Source of the DNA: an uncultured Naasia sp.
Lineage (GTDB): Bacteria > Actinomycetota > Actinomycetes > Actinomycetales > Microbacteriaceae
Length of the DNA stretch: 64,000 nucleotides
Reading direction: 5' to 3'
Assembly: GCA_913778905.1 (NCBI GenBank)
Contig: CAJYYA010000010.1
Location: forward strand, 310,001 to 374,000
Shown here: piece by piece, positions 42,276 through 54,596 of the stretch
How the letters are laid out: each line of letters begins with the position of its first letter
Position numbering within the stretch: the first letter of the stretch is position 1
Notes under the pieces: generated by a model
What the model was told of the DNA's origin: nothing
The model's input: the letters and a program-made list of their open reading frames with translations, nothing else
Databases searched by the model: none
Position numbers and translations under genes: made by a program

Positions 42276-43184
42276 TTAGTTCACCTGCGAGGCGGGCTCG
42301 TCGGAGCCCTCACCCGGCACGGTGATGCCGGGCTGGTTGAGGTTCTTGTTGTATTCGTCGCCGAGTCGGCCCTCGAAGCCCTGGGAACGCAGCGAGGCGA
42401 TGTAGTCCTCGTACTCCGCTTCGGAGACGACCTTGACGGTGAAGAGCATGAGCGAGTGGTAGTCGCCGCAGAGCTCGGCGCACTTGCCCTGATACGTGCC
42501 TTCACGGGTGGGGGTGACCGTCATGTAGTTGGTCTTGCCCGGGATCATGTCCTTCTTGTAGAGGAAGTCGACGACCCAGAAGGAGTGGATGACGTCGCGC
42601 GACTTGAGCTCGATCTCGATGGTCTTGTTGACCGGGAGCACCAGTACGGGCAGCTCCTTCTCGACGAGTCCGGTGCCGGGCTCGCCGGGATCGGTGGGCT
42701 GCCCCTGGATGCCCGCCGAGTACACGTTCTCGTCGAGGTAGTTGAAGTCCCAGGCCCACTGCTTGCCGTACGCCTCGATGGTGACGTCGGGGTTCGGGTC
42801 GCGAGCCTCGATGGCCGCTTGATCGCGTGCGGTGAAGGCGAAGAGACCGAGGACGAGGATCAGCGGCACGACCGTGTAGAAGATCTCGATCGGCATGTTG
42901 TAGCGGAGCTGCACCGGGAGACCCGTCTGACCGCGACGGCGGCGGTAGACGACCGCTGCGGCGATGATGAGCGCCCACGTGATGACACCGACAGCCAGCA
43001 GCACGATCCATGAACCCACCCAGAGGTCAGAGACCCGCTGGGTGTTGGTGGTGACGGCGGGGGCGCCTTCTTCGAAGCCGGGCAGGAAGCCGTGCAGCTG
43101 AGCCTGCGTGCATCCGGCGAGTACGACCGCCATGGTCGCGGCGACCGGGAGGGCCGCCCAACGGAGTCGTCGTCTGTTACGCAC
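42276..43184 (-). CDS. ctaC: Cytochrome c oxidase subunit II
   Basis: Receives electrons at the CuA centre. The 302-aa protein has a lipobox signal (VVLAGC, Cys near 24), two membrane helices (~55-80 and ~100-120) and a periplasmic cupredoxin domain. The CuA ligands are in the C-terminal [12 protein letters not shown] (two Cys, His, Met), with the other His in [12 protein letters not shown]. The start is GTG 43184. A TATAGACT box lies ~40 bp upstream. Confidence 0.95.
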   Translation of the reverse strand: MRNRRRLRWAALPVAATMAVVLAGCTQAQLHGFLPGFEEGAPAVTTNTQRVSDLWVGSWIVLLAVGVITWALIIAAAVVYRRRRGQTGLPVQLRYNMPIEIFYTVVPLILVLGLFAFTARDQAAIEARDPNPDVTIEAYGKQWAWDFNYLDENVYSAGIQGQPTDPGEPGTGLVEKELPVLVLPVNKTIEIELKSRDVIHSFWVVDFLYKKDMIPGKTNYMTVTPTREGTYQGKCAELCGDYHSLMLFTVKVVSEAEYEDYIASLRSQGFEGRLGDEYNKNLNQPGITVPGEGSDEPASQVN

Positions 43185-43222
43185 GTAAGACCTCTCACAG
43201 AACTACCTTGGGGAACGGCCTC

Positions 43223-43230
43223 AGTCTATA
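43223..43230 (-). promoter_or_regulatory. -10 region TATAGACT of ctaC
   Basis: On the minus strand TATAGACT ends ~40 nt before the GTG at 43184. CGAGTC lies 17 nt upstream as a weak -35. It is the likely main promoter of ctaC-ctaD-ctaF. Confidence 0.45.
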
Positions 43231-43323
43231 TCGCGGGTGTCCGACGACTCGGCGCGAAACGACCCCTTTTTCGACACGAGGTAGAACGAAACCGGGCGTG
43301 TCTCGGCGCGTCGCCGGGAACGA

Positions 43324-43358
43324 CGAAGGCCCCGAGCGGGAATCGCTCGGGGCCTTCG
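43324..43358. terminator. Terminator after the Fe-S carrier gene
   Basis: CGAAGGCCCCGAGCG and CGCTCGGGGCCTTCG form a perfect 15-bp stem with a 5-nt loop, 11 bp past the end of erpA (-). Confidence 0.85.
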
Positions 43359-43368
43359 TGGTCGCGGA

Positions 43369-43734
43369 TCAGTGGAAGCTGTCGCCGCAGGCGCAGCTGC
43401 CGGCCGCGTTCGGGTTGTCGATGGTGAAGCCCTGCTTCTGGATGGTGTCCTCGAAGTCGATGCTCGCCCCGTCCAGGTAGGGGACGCTCATGCGGTCGAC
43501 GACGACCTCGACACCGTCGAAGTCACGCGTGACGTCGCCTTCGAGCAGACGCTCGTCGAAGTACAGCTGGTAGATCAGGCCGGAGCAGCCGCCGGGCTGA
43601 ACAGCGACGCGCAGTCGCAGGTCGTCACGGCCCTCCTGCTCGAGCAGGGTCTTGACCTTGGCCGCGGCGGTGTCGGAGAGGCCGACTCCGTGCGTGTCGA
43701 TGTCGGGCTTGGCGCCCAGGGTGACGTCGGTCAT
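43369..43734 (-). CDS. erpA: Iron-sulfur cluster insertion protein (ErpA/HesB family)
   Basis: An A-type Fe-S carrier that hands clusters to client proteins. The 121-aa protein has the three conserved cysteines: one in QPGGCSGLIYQL and two in SCACGDSFH at the C-terminus. ATG 43734 has AAGGA at suitable spacing; the frame continues upstream without support. It lies beside the cytochrome oxidase genes, the usual actinobacterial order. Confidence 0.93.
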   Translation of the reverse strand: MTDVTLGAKPDIDTHGVGLSDTAAAKVKTLLEQEGRDDLRLRVAVQPGGCSGLIYQLYFDERLLEGDVTRDFDGVEVVVDRMSVPYLDGASIDFEDTIQKQGFTIDNPNAAGSCACGDSFH

Positions 43735-43831
43735 GGCGTGTCCTTCGTGTCGAGTGCCGGCGATGAGTCGCACGGCGTACGTGGATCAATGGTACCCGCG
43801 CCCGCCCCCGGTGTGGCGGGCACGGCCCGAG

Positions 43832-45247
43832 TCAGTTTCCTGCCAGTCGGTGGAGCAGCAGCGCCTCAGCTGTGATCGCCCGACGGAGCACTCCGAGGTG
43901 CTGGCTCTCGTTGGGAGAGTGCGCGCGCGTGTCGGGATCCTCGACTCCGGTCACCAGGATCTTCGCGTCGGGGAAGGTCTCGTTGAGGGTTGCGATGAAC
44001 GGGATCGAGCCTCCGGCGCCCTGGTCGACGGGAGCTGCGCCCCATCCGTCCGTCATGGCGCCTCGGGCGACCTCGAACACGTCCGAAGACGTGTCGACCA
44101 GGAACGGCTGCCCCGTGTCCACGTCCTCGAAGTCGAGGTGAGCTCCTAGGGCGACATGCTTCACCAGGTGCGATCGGACGGCTTCGAACGCATCCCGCGC
44201 ATCTTGCCCCGGAGCGACTCGAGCGCTGATCTTCACCCGCATGGTCGGCAGCAGCGTGTTGGAGGCGTTCTGCACGCTCGGCGCGTCGACACCGGTCACC
44301 GTGATGGCCGGCTGGAACCACATTTGACGGTAGACGTCCCCGGCACCGATGGGCTCGACACCGTCGAGCAACCCCGCCTCCTCCCGGAAGCGTTCGAGCT
44401 CGGCGACGGGCACGTCCGCGTCGTGGGAGGTGAGGCCGGCGACCGCGACGGAGCCGTCCTCGTTCCAGAGGGTGCCGAGCAGCTTGACCGCCGCGAGCAT
44501 GGCGTCCGGGGCCGCTCCCCCGAGCATCCCCGAATGGGAGGCATGGGCCAGGGTCGACACGGTGAGCGTGAAGGTCACGTTGCCGCGGAGGCTGACAGTG
44601 AGCGATGGGGTGTCGACGCTCCAGTTGTCGGCGTCGGCGACGACGATCACGTCCGCGTCGAGGGTCTCGCGGTGCGTGCGGAGGAAGTTCGCGAACGAGC
44701 GGGACCCGAACTCTTCTTCGCCCTCGATGAAGAGGACGATGCCGAGCGGGGTGTCGGGAGTCGACTCCGCGAGCGCGCGGAGCGCGGCGATGTGCGTGAT
44801 GACACCGGCCTTGTCGTCCGAGGCGCCACGGCCGTAGAGACGGTCGCCGCGGACGGTGGGCACGAACGCCTCGGACTCCCAGAGGGCGGGATCGCCAGGG
44901 GGCTGCACGTCGTGGTGCGCATAGAGGAGAACCGTGGGCGCGCCGTCGCGCGCGGGCCGGCGAGCGAGGATGGCCGGATGTCCGTGGTCGGATCCGCCCT
45001 CCTCGAACGCGACGCTCGTGACGTCGACCGTCTCGAAGATCCCGGTCGAGCGGGCGAGCTCGGCGACCGCTTCCGAGCTGCGGGCGACGCGCTCGGCGTC
45101 GAAGCCGTCCCAGGAGACCGAGGGGATCTTGACCAGGGACGAGAGGTCGGCAACGGTTCGCGGGAAGGTCGTGTCGATCCGGGAACGCAGGTGCTGCTCG
45201 AGGGGGTCGGTCGAGCTCGGACGGGGGCCGGAGTGGCTGTCTGTCAT
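43832..45247 (-). CDS. M20-family metallopeptidase (dipeptidase)
   Basis: A zinc-dependent cytoplasmic peptidase, 471 aa, of the ArgE/DapE/CNDP-like group. Metal ligands are in LYAHHDVQPPG (~residue 110), GRGASDDKAG (~141) and EGEEEFGS (~178), with further His in the C-terminal AHSPNESQHLG. The dimerisation domain lies between. The substrate is a dipeptide or acylated amino acid. ATG 45247 is set by a -10 box 6 nt upstream. Confidence 0.92.
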   Translation of the reverse strand: MTDSHSGPRPSSTDPLEQHLRSRIDTTFPRTVADLSSLVKIPSVSWDGFDAERVARSSEAVAELARSTGIFETVDVTSVAFEEGGSDHGHPAILARRPARDGAPTVLLYAHHDVQPPGDPALWESEAFVPTVRGDRLYGRGASDDKAGVITHIAALRALAESTPDTPLGIVLFIEGEEEFGSRSFANFLRTHRETLDADVIVVADADNWSVDTPSLTVSLRGNVTFTLTVSTLAHASHSGMLGGAAPDAMLAAVKLLGTLWNEDGSVAVAGLTSHDADVPVAELERFREEAGLLDGVEPIGAGDVYRQMWFQPAITVTGVDAPSVQNASNTLLPTMRVKISARVAPGQDARDAFEAVRSHLVKHVALGAHLDFEDVDTGQPFLVDTSSDVFEVARGAMTDGWGAAPVDQGAGGSIPFIATLNETFPDAKILVTGVEDPDTRAHSPNESQHLGVLRRAITAEALLLHRLAGN

Positions 45248-45253
45248 GGGTTT

Positions 45254-45259
45254 ATCCTA
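45254..45259 (-). promoter_or_regulatory. -10 box TAGGAT, leaderless start of M20 gene
   Basis: On the minus strand TAGGAT ends 6 nt before ATG 45247, with no ribosome binding site. The start of the divergent DUF3043 gene is only 43 bp away. Confidence 0.5.
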
Positions 45260-45290
45260 GGAAGCCTTATCCGATACGTGAGGTTCCACC

Positions 45291-45875
45291 GTGGCCAAGC
45301 AGCCGTCCAGCTCGTCTCCCGCCCCCGTCACCCCCGGCGAGGGGGAGCCGACCGTCGTCATCGGCAAGGGGGCCCCGACGCCGAGCCGTCGTGAGCGCGA
45401 GGCTGCGAACAAGCGGCCGCTCGTCCCGACCGACCGCAAGGAAGCCAGCCGGGCAGCTCGTGCTCAGGCGGCCGAAGCCCGTGAGCGTGCGCGAATCGGA
45501 ATGGCCGCCGGCGAAGAGCGCTATCTGCCCACCCGCGACCGCGGCCCGCAGAAGAAGTTCGTGCGCGACTACGTCGACGCCCGCTTCAGCGTCGGAGAGT
45601 TCCTGATCCCGCTCATGTTCGTGGTCATCCTCATCACGCTCATCCCGGATCCCTACATCGCGACCTACGGCATCTTCGTGCTGTGGGGCTTCTTCATCCT
45701 CGCCCTGCTCGACGTCGTGATCCTCGGCTTCGTGCTCAAGCGCAAGTTGGCTGCGAAGTTCGGAGAGGATCGCGTGGAGAAGGGCTTCCGCTTCTACGCC
45801 GCTATGCGTGCCCTCCAGCTCCGCGTCCTGCGACTGCCGAAGCCGCAGGTCAAGCGCCGCCAGTACCCCAGCTGA
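45291..45875 (+). CDS. DUF3043 membrane protein
   Basis: An actinobacterial protein of unknown function, 194 aa. The N-terminal ~95 residues are hydrophilic and basic (SRREREAANKRPLVP, then RDRGPQKKFVRDYVDARF). Two membrane helices follow (~103-150, EFLIPLMFVVILITLI and FVLWGFFILALLDVVILGFV), then a basic C-terminus. The RDYVDARFSVGEFL junction is a DUF3043 hallmark. The start is GTG 45291, with GAGG upstream. Confidence 0.9.
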   Translation: MAKQPSSSSPAPVTPGEGEPTVVIGKGAPTPSRREREAANKRPLVPTDRKEASRAARAQAAEARERARIGMAAGEERYLPTRDRGPQKKFVRDYVDARFSVGEFLIPLMFVVILITLIPDPYIATYGIFVLWGFFILALLDVVILGFVLKRKLAAKFGEDRVEKGFRFYAAMRALQLRVLRLPKPQVKRRQYPS

Positions 45876-45894
45876 GTACGCACCGACTCCGCCG

Positions 45895-45941
45895 ACGACA
45901 ACGCCGCGGTCGATCCTGGGGATCTACCGCGGCGTTGTCGT
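45895..45941. terminator. Bidirectional terminator (DUF3043 / pyrD)
   Basis: ACGACAACGCCGCGGT pairs with ACCGCGGCGTTGTCGT over 16 bp, with an inner GATCC/GGATC stem in the loop, then TTT. It lies between convergent genes. Confidence 0.88.
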
Positions 45942-45963
45942 TTCTCCGTATCGCTGCCGGTCG

Positions 45964-47022
45964 TCAGCCTCGACGGAGGCGCAGCAACCCTCGGTTGACG
46001 AAGTGCGCCCAGAACGGCCCCCGGTAGAGGAAGGCGGTGTAGCCCTGGACCAGGGTGGCTCCCGCGTCGAGACGGTCCTGCACATCGCGCGCGGTGTCGA
46101 CTCCCCCGACCGAGATGATGCAGAAGTCGGCGGGCACCACGGACCGCAGGATCTGCAGCACGGCGAATGAGCGCTCCTTGAGCGGTGCCCCCGATAGCCC
46201 TCCCGCGCCCGCGCCCTCGACGGTGGCCGCATCGCTGAGGAGCCCGTCGCGCGAGATGGTCGTGTTCGTGGCGATGATGCCGTCGAGCCCCTCGTCGACG
46301 GCGAAGGACCCGATCTCGCGCACCTCGTCATCCGACAGATCGGGGGCGATCTTCACGAGCAGCGGGACCGGACCCGCCTCTTCCCGCACGGCACGGATCA
46401 GAGGCGCGAGCTTGTCGAGGTCCTGCAGGCCACGCAGTCCAGGCGTGTTCGGCGAACTGACGTTGATGACCAGGTAGTCCGCGAGCGGGGCGAGTTGACG
46501 GGCGCTCGCCCGGTAATCCCCCACCGCGTCCTCGACATCGACCACCCGGCTCTTGCCGATGTTGACACCGACGATCGGAAGCTGTCCGCCACGGCGCGCG
46601 CGGCGCAGGACACCTGCGGCGGCCTCGGCACCGTGGTTGTTGAAGCCCATGCGGTTGATGACGGCACGGTCCGCCACGAGCCGGAACAGACGAGGACGCG
46701 GATTGCCCGGCTGCGCCCGGGCCGTCACGGTGCCGATCTCGACGTGCCCGAAGCCGAGCTGACCGAGACCTCGGACGGCCAGGGCGTCTTTGTCGAAACC
46801 CGCTGCCACACCGAACGGCGAGGAGAACTCCAGACCGAGCGCGTGCGTCCGGAGATCAGGACGCGGTGCCGTGAGCCTGCCGAGGATCGCTCCGATACCG
46901 ACCTTCGGCAGCCAGCGGATGACCTCGTAGGCCAGGTGGTGGGCATCCTCCGGGTCCATCCGGCTGAGCACTGTGCGGAAGAAGATCTCGTAGGGCGTGG
47001 CCCGGCCGTCCCGAGGAGTCAA
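45964..47022 (-). CDS. pyrD: Dihydroorotate dehydrogenase (quinone), class 2
   Basis: Oxidises dihydroorotate to orotate with quinone as acceptor, on the membrane. The 352-aa FMN protein has the class 2 N-terminal amphipathic segment ([20 protein letters not shown]), the catalytic Ser region [22 protein letters not shown], and the phosphate site [12 protein letters not shown]. It overlaps nrdR by 4 bp (ATGA), so the two are translated together. Confidence 0.94.
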   Translation of the reverse strand: MTPRDGRATPYEIFFRTVLSRMDPEDAHHLAYEVIRWLPKVGIGAILGRLTAPRPDLRTHALGLEFSSPFGVAAGFDKDALAVRGLGQLGFGHVEIGTVTARAQPGNPRPRLFRLVADRAVINRMGFNNHGAEAAAGVLRRARRGGQLPIVGVNIGKSRVVDVEDAVGDYRASARQLAPLADYLVINVSSPNTPGLRGLQDLDKLAPLIRAVREEAGPVPLLVKIAPDLSDDEVREIGSFAVDEGLDGIIATNTTISRDGLLSDAATVEGAGAGGLSGAPLKERSFAVLQILRSVVPADFCIISVGGVDTARDVQDRLDAGATLVQGYTAFLYRGPFWAHFVNRGLLRLRRG

Positions 47023-47507
47023 TGCTCCCCCTCGAACTCGTCGCGGACGCGGCGCTGACCCTGGTTGTCGTCGCGAAGCGAGGTGATCGCCTGCTCGAAG
47101 TCCTCAAGCGAGTCGAAGGCCTGGTACACGCTCGCGAAGCGGAGATAAGCGACTTCGTCGAGTTCACGGAGCGGCGCGAGGATCGACAGCCCGATGTCGT
47201 TGGCGTCGACCTGGGACGCGCCCGTGGCTCGGATGGCCTCTTCGACCTTCTGCGCCAGCACTGCGAGGTCGCTGTCCGTCACCGGTCGACCTTGACAGGC
47301 CTTGCGGACTCCGGAGATGACCTTCTCCCGACTGAAGGGCTCGACGACACCGTTGCGCTTGATGACGTTGAGGCTCGCGGTCTCCGTCGTGCTGAAGCGG
47401 CGGCCGCAGGCCGGGCACTGCCGCCGCCGTCGGATCGACAACCCGTCGTCGCTCACTCGGGAATCGACCACTCGGGTATCGGCGTTGCGACAGAAAGGAC
47501 AGTGCAT
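47019..47507 (-). CDS. nrdR: Ribonucleotide reductase repressor NrdR
   Basis: Represses nrd genes in response to ATP/dATP. The 162-aa protein has a zinc ribbon (MHCPFC and CPACGRRF, residues 1-36) and an ATP-cone ([20 protein letters not shown], ~48-140). ATG 47507 begins exactly at the canonical family start. No nrd genes or NrdR boxes are seen nearby. Confidence 0.95.
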   Translation of the reverse strand: MHCPFCRNADTRVVDSRVSDDGLSIRRRRQCPACGRRFSTTETASLNVIKRNGVVEPFSREKVISGVRKACQGRPVTDSDLAVLAQKVEEAIRATGASQVDANDIGLSILAPLRELDEVAYLRFASVYQAFDSLEDFEQAITSLRDDNQGQRRVRDEFEGEH

Positions 47508-47632
47508 ATCGGTTGACGATCCTACCGGCGGTGGACGTCCGGGCATGCGGCGACCGGACGGATCGGCGGGCGCGAGTGGCCGTCGATCCCGCTCGGCGAG
47601 ATCGACCGGATCCGTCCGCGGTCCTCGCGAAC

Positions 47633-48934
47633 TCAGAAGCGGGCGGTGACGGCGTCGCCGTGGGCGTGGAGCCCCTCGGTGGTGGCCAGCGCGACGACAC
47701 GATCGCGGACGTCGAGCAGCGCGCTCCGGTCGTACTCGATGACCTGCTGGGGACGCAGGAATGTGTGAGCTCCGAGGCCCGACGCGAATCGCGCGGTGCC
47801 GCCCGTGGGCAGGACGTGGTTGGACCCTGCGAGATAGTCGCCGAGGCTGACGGGCGTCCAGGGGCCGAGGAAGATCGCACCGGCGTTCTCGACGGTCTCC
47901 AGCGTCACCCGCGGATCGCGAGTGACGATCTCGAGGTGCTCTGGGCTGTAGGCGTTCGTGAAGTCCACAGCGGCCTCGGCCGTGTCGACCAGGACCAGCG
48001 CCGACTGGCGAGCGGACAGCGAGACGGCGACCCGTTCGGCGAGGTTGGTTGTCGCGGCTTGCTTGTCGAGCTCGATGCGAACGGCTTCGATGAGCTCGGC
48101 CGAGTCCGTCACCAGAACGGCTGCCGCGAGCTCGTCGTGCTCGGCTTGGCTCAGCAGATCGGCGGCGACGAGCCGCGGATCCGCCGTCTCGTCAGCGAGG
48201 ACGAGGATCTCCGTGACGCCCGCCTCCGAGTCAATGCCGACACGGCCCGAGACCAGGCGTTTCGCCGCCGCGACGTAGACGTTGCCGGGGCCCGTGATGA
48301 CGTCCACCGGTTCGAGACCGAGCTCGGGAACGCCGTAGGCGAATGCGCCGATGGCACCCGCTCCCCCGATGGCGTAGACCTCGTCGATGCCGAGCAGCCC
48401 TGCGGCGCCGAGGATGACGGGGTGGACGCCGCCGTCGAACTCCTTCTGAGCGGGCGATGCGAGCGCGATCGACCCGACCCCGGCGATCTGGGCGGGGACC
48501 ACGTTCATGACGACACTCGACGGGTACACCGCCTTGCCGCCCGGCACGTACAGGCCGACACGGCCGACAGGCTGCCAACGTTGAACGACCGTCGCACCGT
48601 CGGCGAGGGTCGTCGTCGTCGATGCCGGCACCTGGCCGCGGCTCCCCTGACGGACGCGCTCGATAGCGGCCTCGAGAGCCTCCCGCACCGCCGGGTCGAG
48701 GGCGTCGGCTGCAGCCCTGATGGCCTCGGGAGCCACGCGGAGTTCTCCGGGGCGGACCCCGTCGAAACGTTCGGCCTGGTCGGACAGGGCAGACGCACCG
48801 CGTTCGCGCACCGCGGCGATCAGCTCTCCGGCGGCCTGACCGGCGCTCGACGGGTCGAGCTCGGCGCGAGGAATGAGCGACAGGAGTTCGGCGCGGGAGA
48901 GCACGCGTCCGCGGAGATCGATGAGCTGGATCAT
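47633..48934 (-). CDS. hisD: Histidinol dehydrogenase
   Basis: Catalyses the last two steps of histidine synthesis. The 433-aa zinc enzyme shows [42 protein letters not shown], and the active-site region [20 protein letters not shown] with PEHLEI. The length is normal. Other his genes are not adjacent. Upstream it diverges from a flavin reductase gene. Confidence 0.95.
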   Translation of the reverse strand: MIQLIDLRGRVLSRAELLSLIPRAELDPSSAGQAAGELIAAVRERGASALSDQAERFDGVRPGELRVAPEAIRAAADALDPAVREALEAAIERVRQGSRGQVPASTTTTLADGATVVQRWQPVGRVGLYVPGGKAVYPSSVVMNVVPAQIAGVGSIALASPAQKEFDGGVHPVILGAAGLLGIDEVYAIGGAGAIGAFAYGVPELGLEPVDVITGPGNVYVAAAKRLVSGRVGIDSEAGVTEILVLADETADPRLVAADLLSQAEHDELAAAVLVTDSAELIEAVRIELDKQAATTNLAERVAVSLSARQSALVLVDTAEAAVDFTNAYSPEHLEIVTRDPRVTLETVENAGAIFLGPWTPVSLGDYLAGSNHVLPTGGTARFASGLGAHTFLRPQQVIEYDRSALLDVRDRVVALATTEGLHAHGDAVTARF

Positions 48935-49037
48935 GGCGTCGTCGAGTCTACTGAGAGACCCCTGCGCGCTCGCGGCCGAACGTCACATGAGGACGACGAG
49001 GAATAGCCGACCCCGGCGTGCACTTGAATGGGACGAC

Positions 49038-49538
49038 ATGGACGAGACATTCGCCGCAGACGACGTCGCGGCTTTCAAGCAGGCCTTCCGTCGACACGCG
49101 GCCGGGGTGGCCGTCATCACCGCGAAGGACACCGACGGTACGCTGGTCGGCTTCACCGCGACGTCCCTGGCCTCGCTATCCGCCGTTCCCCCGCTGGCGA
49201 CCTTCAACATGGCGAGGGTGTCGTCCGCATGGCACGCGATCGAGAACACCGAGCATGTGGTCATCCACATGCTCGGCGCACGTGACCGGCACGTCGCGCA
49301 GATCATGGCGGCCGAAGCGTCGCAGCGTTTCATCGGCGACCATTGGCATGAGGGCCCGCACGGCCTGCCGGTCCTGAACGACGTGACGGCGTGGATGATC
49401 GGGCGGATCGTGGCTCGGGTGCCGCTGAACAACAACGCCGTCGTGGCGGTGCAGATCGAGCAGGGTGCCCTCGGCGAGGACGACGCTCCCCTGCTCTACC
49501 ACGAGCGCGCCTACCACGCCCCTCGCCCGCTCGACTGA
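49038..49538 (+). CDS. Flavin reductase-like FMN-binding protein
   Basis: Probably reduces FMN/FAD with NAD(P)H for a monooxygenase partner. The 166-aa protein has FKQAFRRHAAGVAVITAKD (N-terminal strand), GFTATSLASLSAVPPLATFN (flavin phosphate contact), and the C-terminal strands. ATG 49038 is chosen; TTGAAT 8 nt upstream could be a leaderless -10. No partner monooxygenase is in the window. The repeat block begins 15 bp after its stop. Confidence 0.88.
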   Translation: MDETFAADDVAAFKQAFRRHAAGVAVITAKDTDGTLVGFTATSLASLSAVPPLATFNMARVSSAWHAIENTEHVVIHMLGARDRHVAQIMAAEASQRFIGDHWHEGPHGLPVLNDVTAWMIGRIVARVPLNNNAVVAVQIEQGALGEDDAPLLYHERAYHAPRPLD

Positions 49539-49552
49539 GGACGGGCCGCCGG

Positions 49553-50070
49553 TAGGGCCTCGATACGCCTTCGGCTACTCGACCTCCGCGGGTTCCGGAC
49601 GTCGAGTAGGCCGCCAGGCCGTACCGAGAGCGCGGGGGAACAGCATCGGCGAAGCCGATACCCCAGGCAGGGCCTCGATACGCTCCGCTACTCGGCCGGT
49701 CTCGGTACGCGGCGCTTCGCGGCCGCTACTCGACCTTCGGAAACCCGGACGTCGAGTAGGCCGCCAGGCCGTACCGAGACGGCTCGAGTAGGAGCGAAGC
49801 GACGTACCGAGAGCACACAGAACAGCATCGGCGAAGCCGATCCCTCACGCGCACTCCGAGGCAGGGCCTCGATACGCTTCGCTACTCGGCCGGTCTCGAT
49901 ACGCTCCGCTACTCGACCCCCGTGGGTTCCGGACGTCGAGTAGGCCGCCAGGCCGTACCGAGACGGCTCGAGTAGCCGAAGGCGTACCGAGAGCGGACAG
50001 GACAGCATCGGCGCAGCCGATCCCTCTCGTCCATTCCGAGGCAGGGACTCGACACGCTCCGCTACTCCAC
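49553..50070. repeat. Tandem palindromic repeat block
   Basis: Three degenerate copies of a ~150-185-bp unit, plus a partial fourth, fill the gap between the flavin reductase gene and dnaE. Each copy contains GGCCTCGATACGC...CTACTCGAC, then GGACGTCGAGTAGGCCGCC and CGTACCGAGA, and ends in CAGCATCGGCGAAGCCGAT. GTCGAGTAGG recurs at 49601, 49751 and 49935. CTACTCGAC and GTCGAGTAG are inverse complements, so each copy can fold into a hairpin. This fits a REP/BIME-like mobile repeat. No coding frame is supported. Confidence 0.88.
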
Positions 50071-50081
50071 CTCGGGGCGGG

Positions 50082-53594
<3,513 letters not shown>

Positions 53595-53927
53595 GGATTC
53601 TGCTTTCTACCCAGCCACGGAGGCGCTGCCCGGATGGTCCCCGACCATGGAGCTGCGCGTGGACATCGAGTCTAAATCGCTGCCGGGCGCGACTCACCGA
53701 CGCCGCGCAGATCGGTAACGCAGGTCGCACGTCGGATCCACTCGCCCCTCTCATGAGCCCGGGGTGAACTTCACCGCCGACACGCGTGCGCGGGTCGGGA
53801 GCGGCTGCAGGGATCAGGACGGTGTGCTCGAATCAGATGAGCGGCCCGAACTGCTGACGAAAGTGCACGATCCAGGACGGAACGGACGGTTCATCCTGAT
53901 TGGTGCAGTGCAGCCTGATCCATTCAC
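53595..53927. other. Intergenic region upstream of dnaE (no gene seen)
   Basis: 333 bp between the dnaE start and the end of the SUMF1-like gene. No frame here has coding character, and I see no tRNA or stable hairpin. It probably holds the dnaE promoter. Confidence 0.6.
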
Positions 53928-54596
53928 TCAGAGGACGGGGACGGCGTCGAGGGGGCCGCGGGCGAAGCGGAGGCCGACGTCGGGGTGGGTCGAGCGCGCT
54001 CGGTCGCCGCGGCGGACCGATGCTCCGACGCTCTGCGGATCGTCGAGGAAGCCGCCACCCCGGAACACGCGCACGTCGTCGGACCGATCGGCGTCCAGCA
54101 GGTCCCAGCACCACTCCCACACGTTGCCGAGAGTGTCGAACATCCCGTGGAGGTTGGGCAGCCGTCCGCCCACGTCCGCCGGGTATCGCAGTCCGTCACG
54201 GGCGGTCCAGGCGACCTCGCCGATGGGGCCGTACTGGGCGGCGGCGGAGCCGGCGCGGCACGCGTACTCCCACTCCGCCTCAGTCGGCAGGCGGTACCCG
54301 TCGGAGTCGAGGTGCCAGGTGACGTCCTCACCGTCGAACGTGTAGGCGGGCTCGAAGCCCTCCCACTCGGACGCGGCGTTGCAGAGTCGGACCGCCCGGA
54401 ACCAGCTGAGGCCCGTCGCCGGACGCCGCGGGGAGTTGCCGCCCTCACCGATGAACTCGGCGACCTGCTCCTCCGTGACCGCGAAGACGCCGATCTCGAA
54501 CGGCTCGATGCGGAGAATCCGACGCCGTCCGCCTCGGCCCCCGGCGATCTGCAGGTTCCCCGCCGGGAGGCGCGACATCGCGATGTCGTCGATCAC
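53928..54596 (-). CDS. SUMF1/FGE-fold protein without catalytic Cys pair
   Basis: A 222-aa protein of the formylglycine-generating enzyme-sulfatase (SUMF1) fold. Clear signatures are RLPTEAEWEYACRAG (~residues 100-114), NLHGMFDTLGNVWEWCWD (~148-165) and the closing VFRGGGFLDD, then GLRFARG. Active FGE needs two Cys just after the GGSW/GGSF strand; here that segment has none, so this copy is not a classic FGE, and no sulfatase is in the window. GTG 54596 overlaps the stop of the unknown membrane gene (GTGA), so both are made together. The role is unknown, possibly ligand binding. Confidence 0.85.
   Translation of the reverse strand: MIDDIAMSRLPAGNLQIAGGRGGRRRILRIEPFEIGVFAVTEEQVAEFIGEGGNSPRRPATGLSWFRAVRLCNAASEWEGFEPAYTFDGEDVTWHLDSDGYRLPTEAEWEYACRAGSAAAQYGPIGEVAWTARDGLRYPADVGGRLPNLHGMFDTLGNVWEWCWDLLDADRSDDVRVFRGGGFLDDPQSVGASVRRGDRARSTHPDVGLRFARGPLDAVPVL

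Noticed and set aside
49553-50070. Could the repeat block be a CRISPR array?
   Set aside because: Unit length is ~150-185 bp, copies are themselves palindromic and the 'spacers' are repeated too. No cas gene is present.
53928-54596. SUMF1-like gene as a diversity-generating retroelement target
   Set aside because: C-type-lectin-fold proteins can be such targets, but there is no reverse transcriptase, no template repeat and no bias toward adenine changes nearby.
53928-54596. SUMF1-like gene as an active formylglycine-generating enzyme
   Set aside because: The paired cysteines expected after the GGSW/F strand are absent and no sulfatase gene is nearby.
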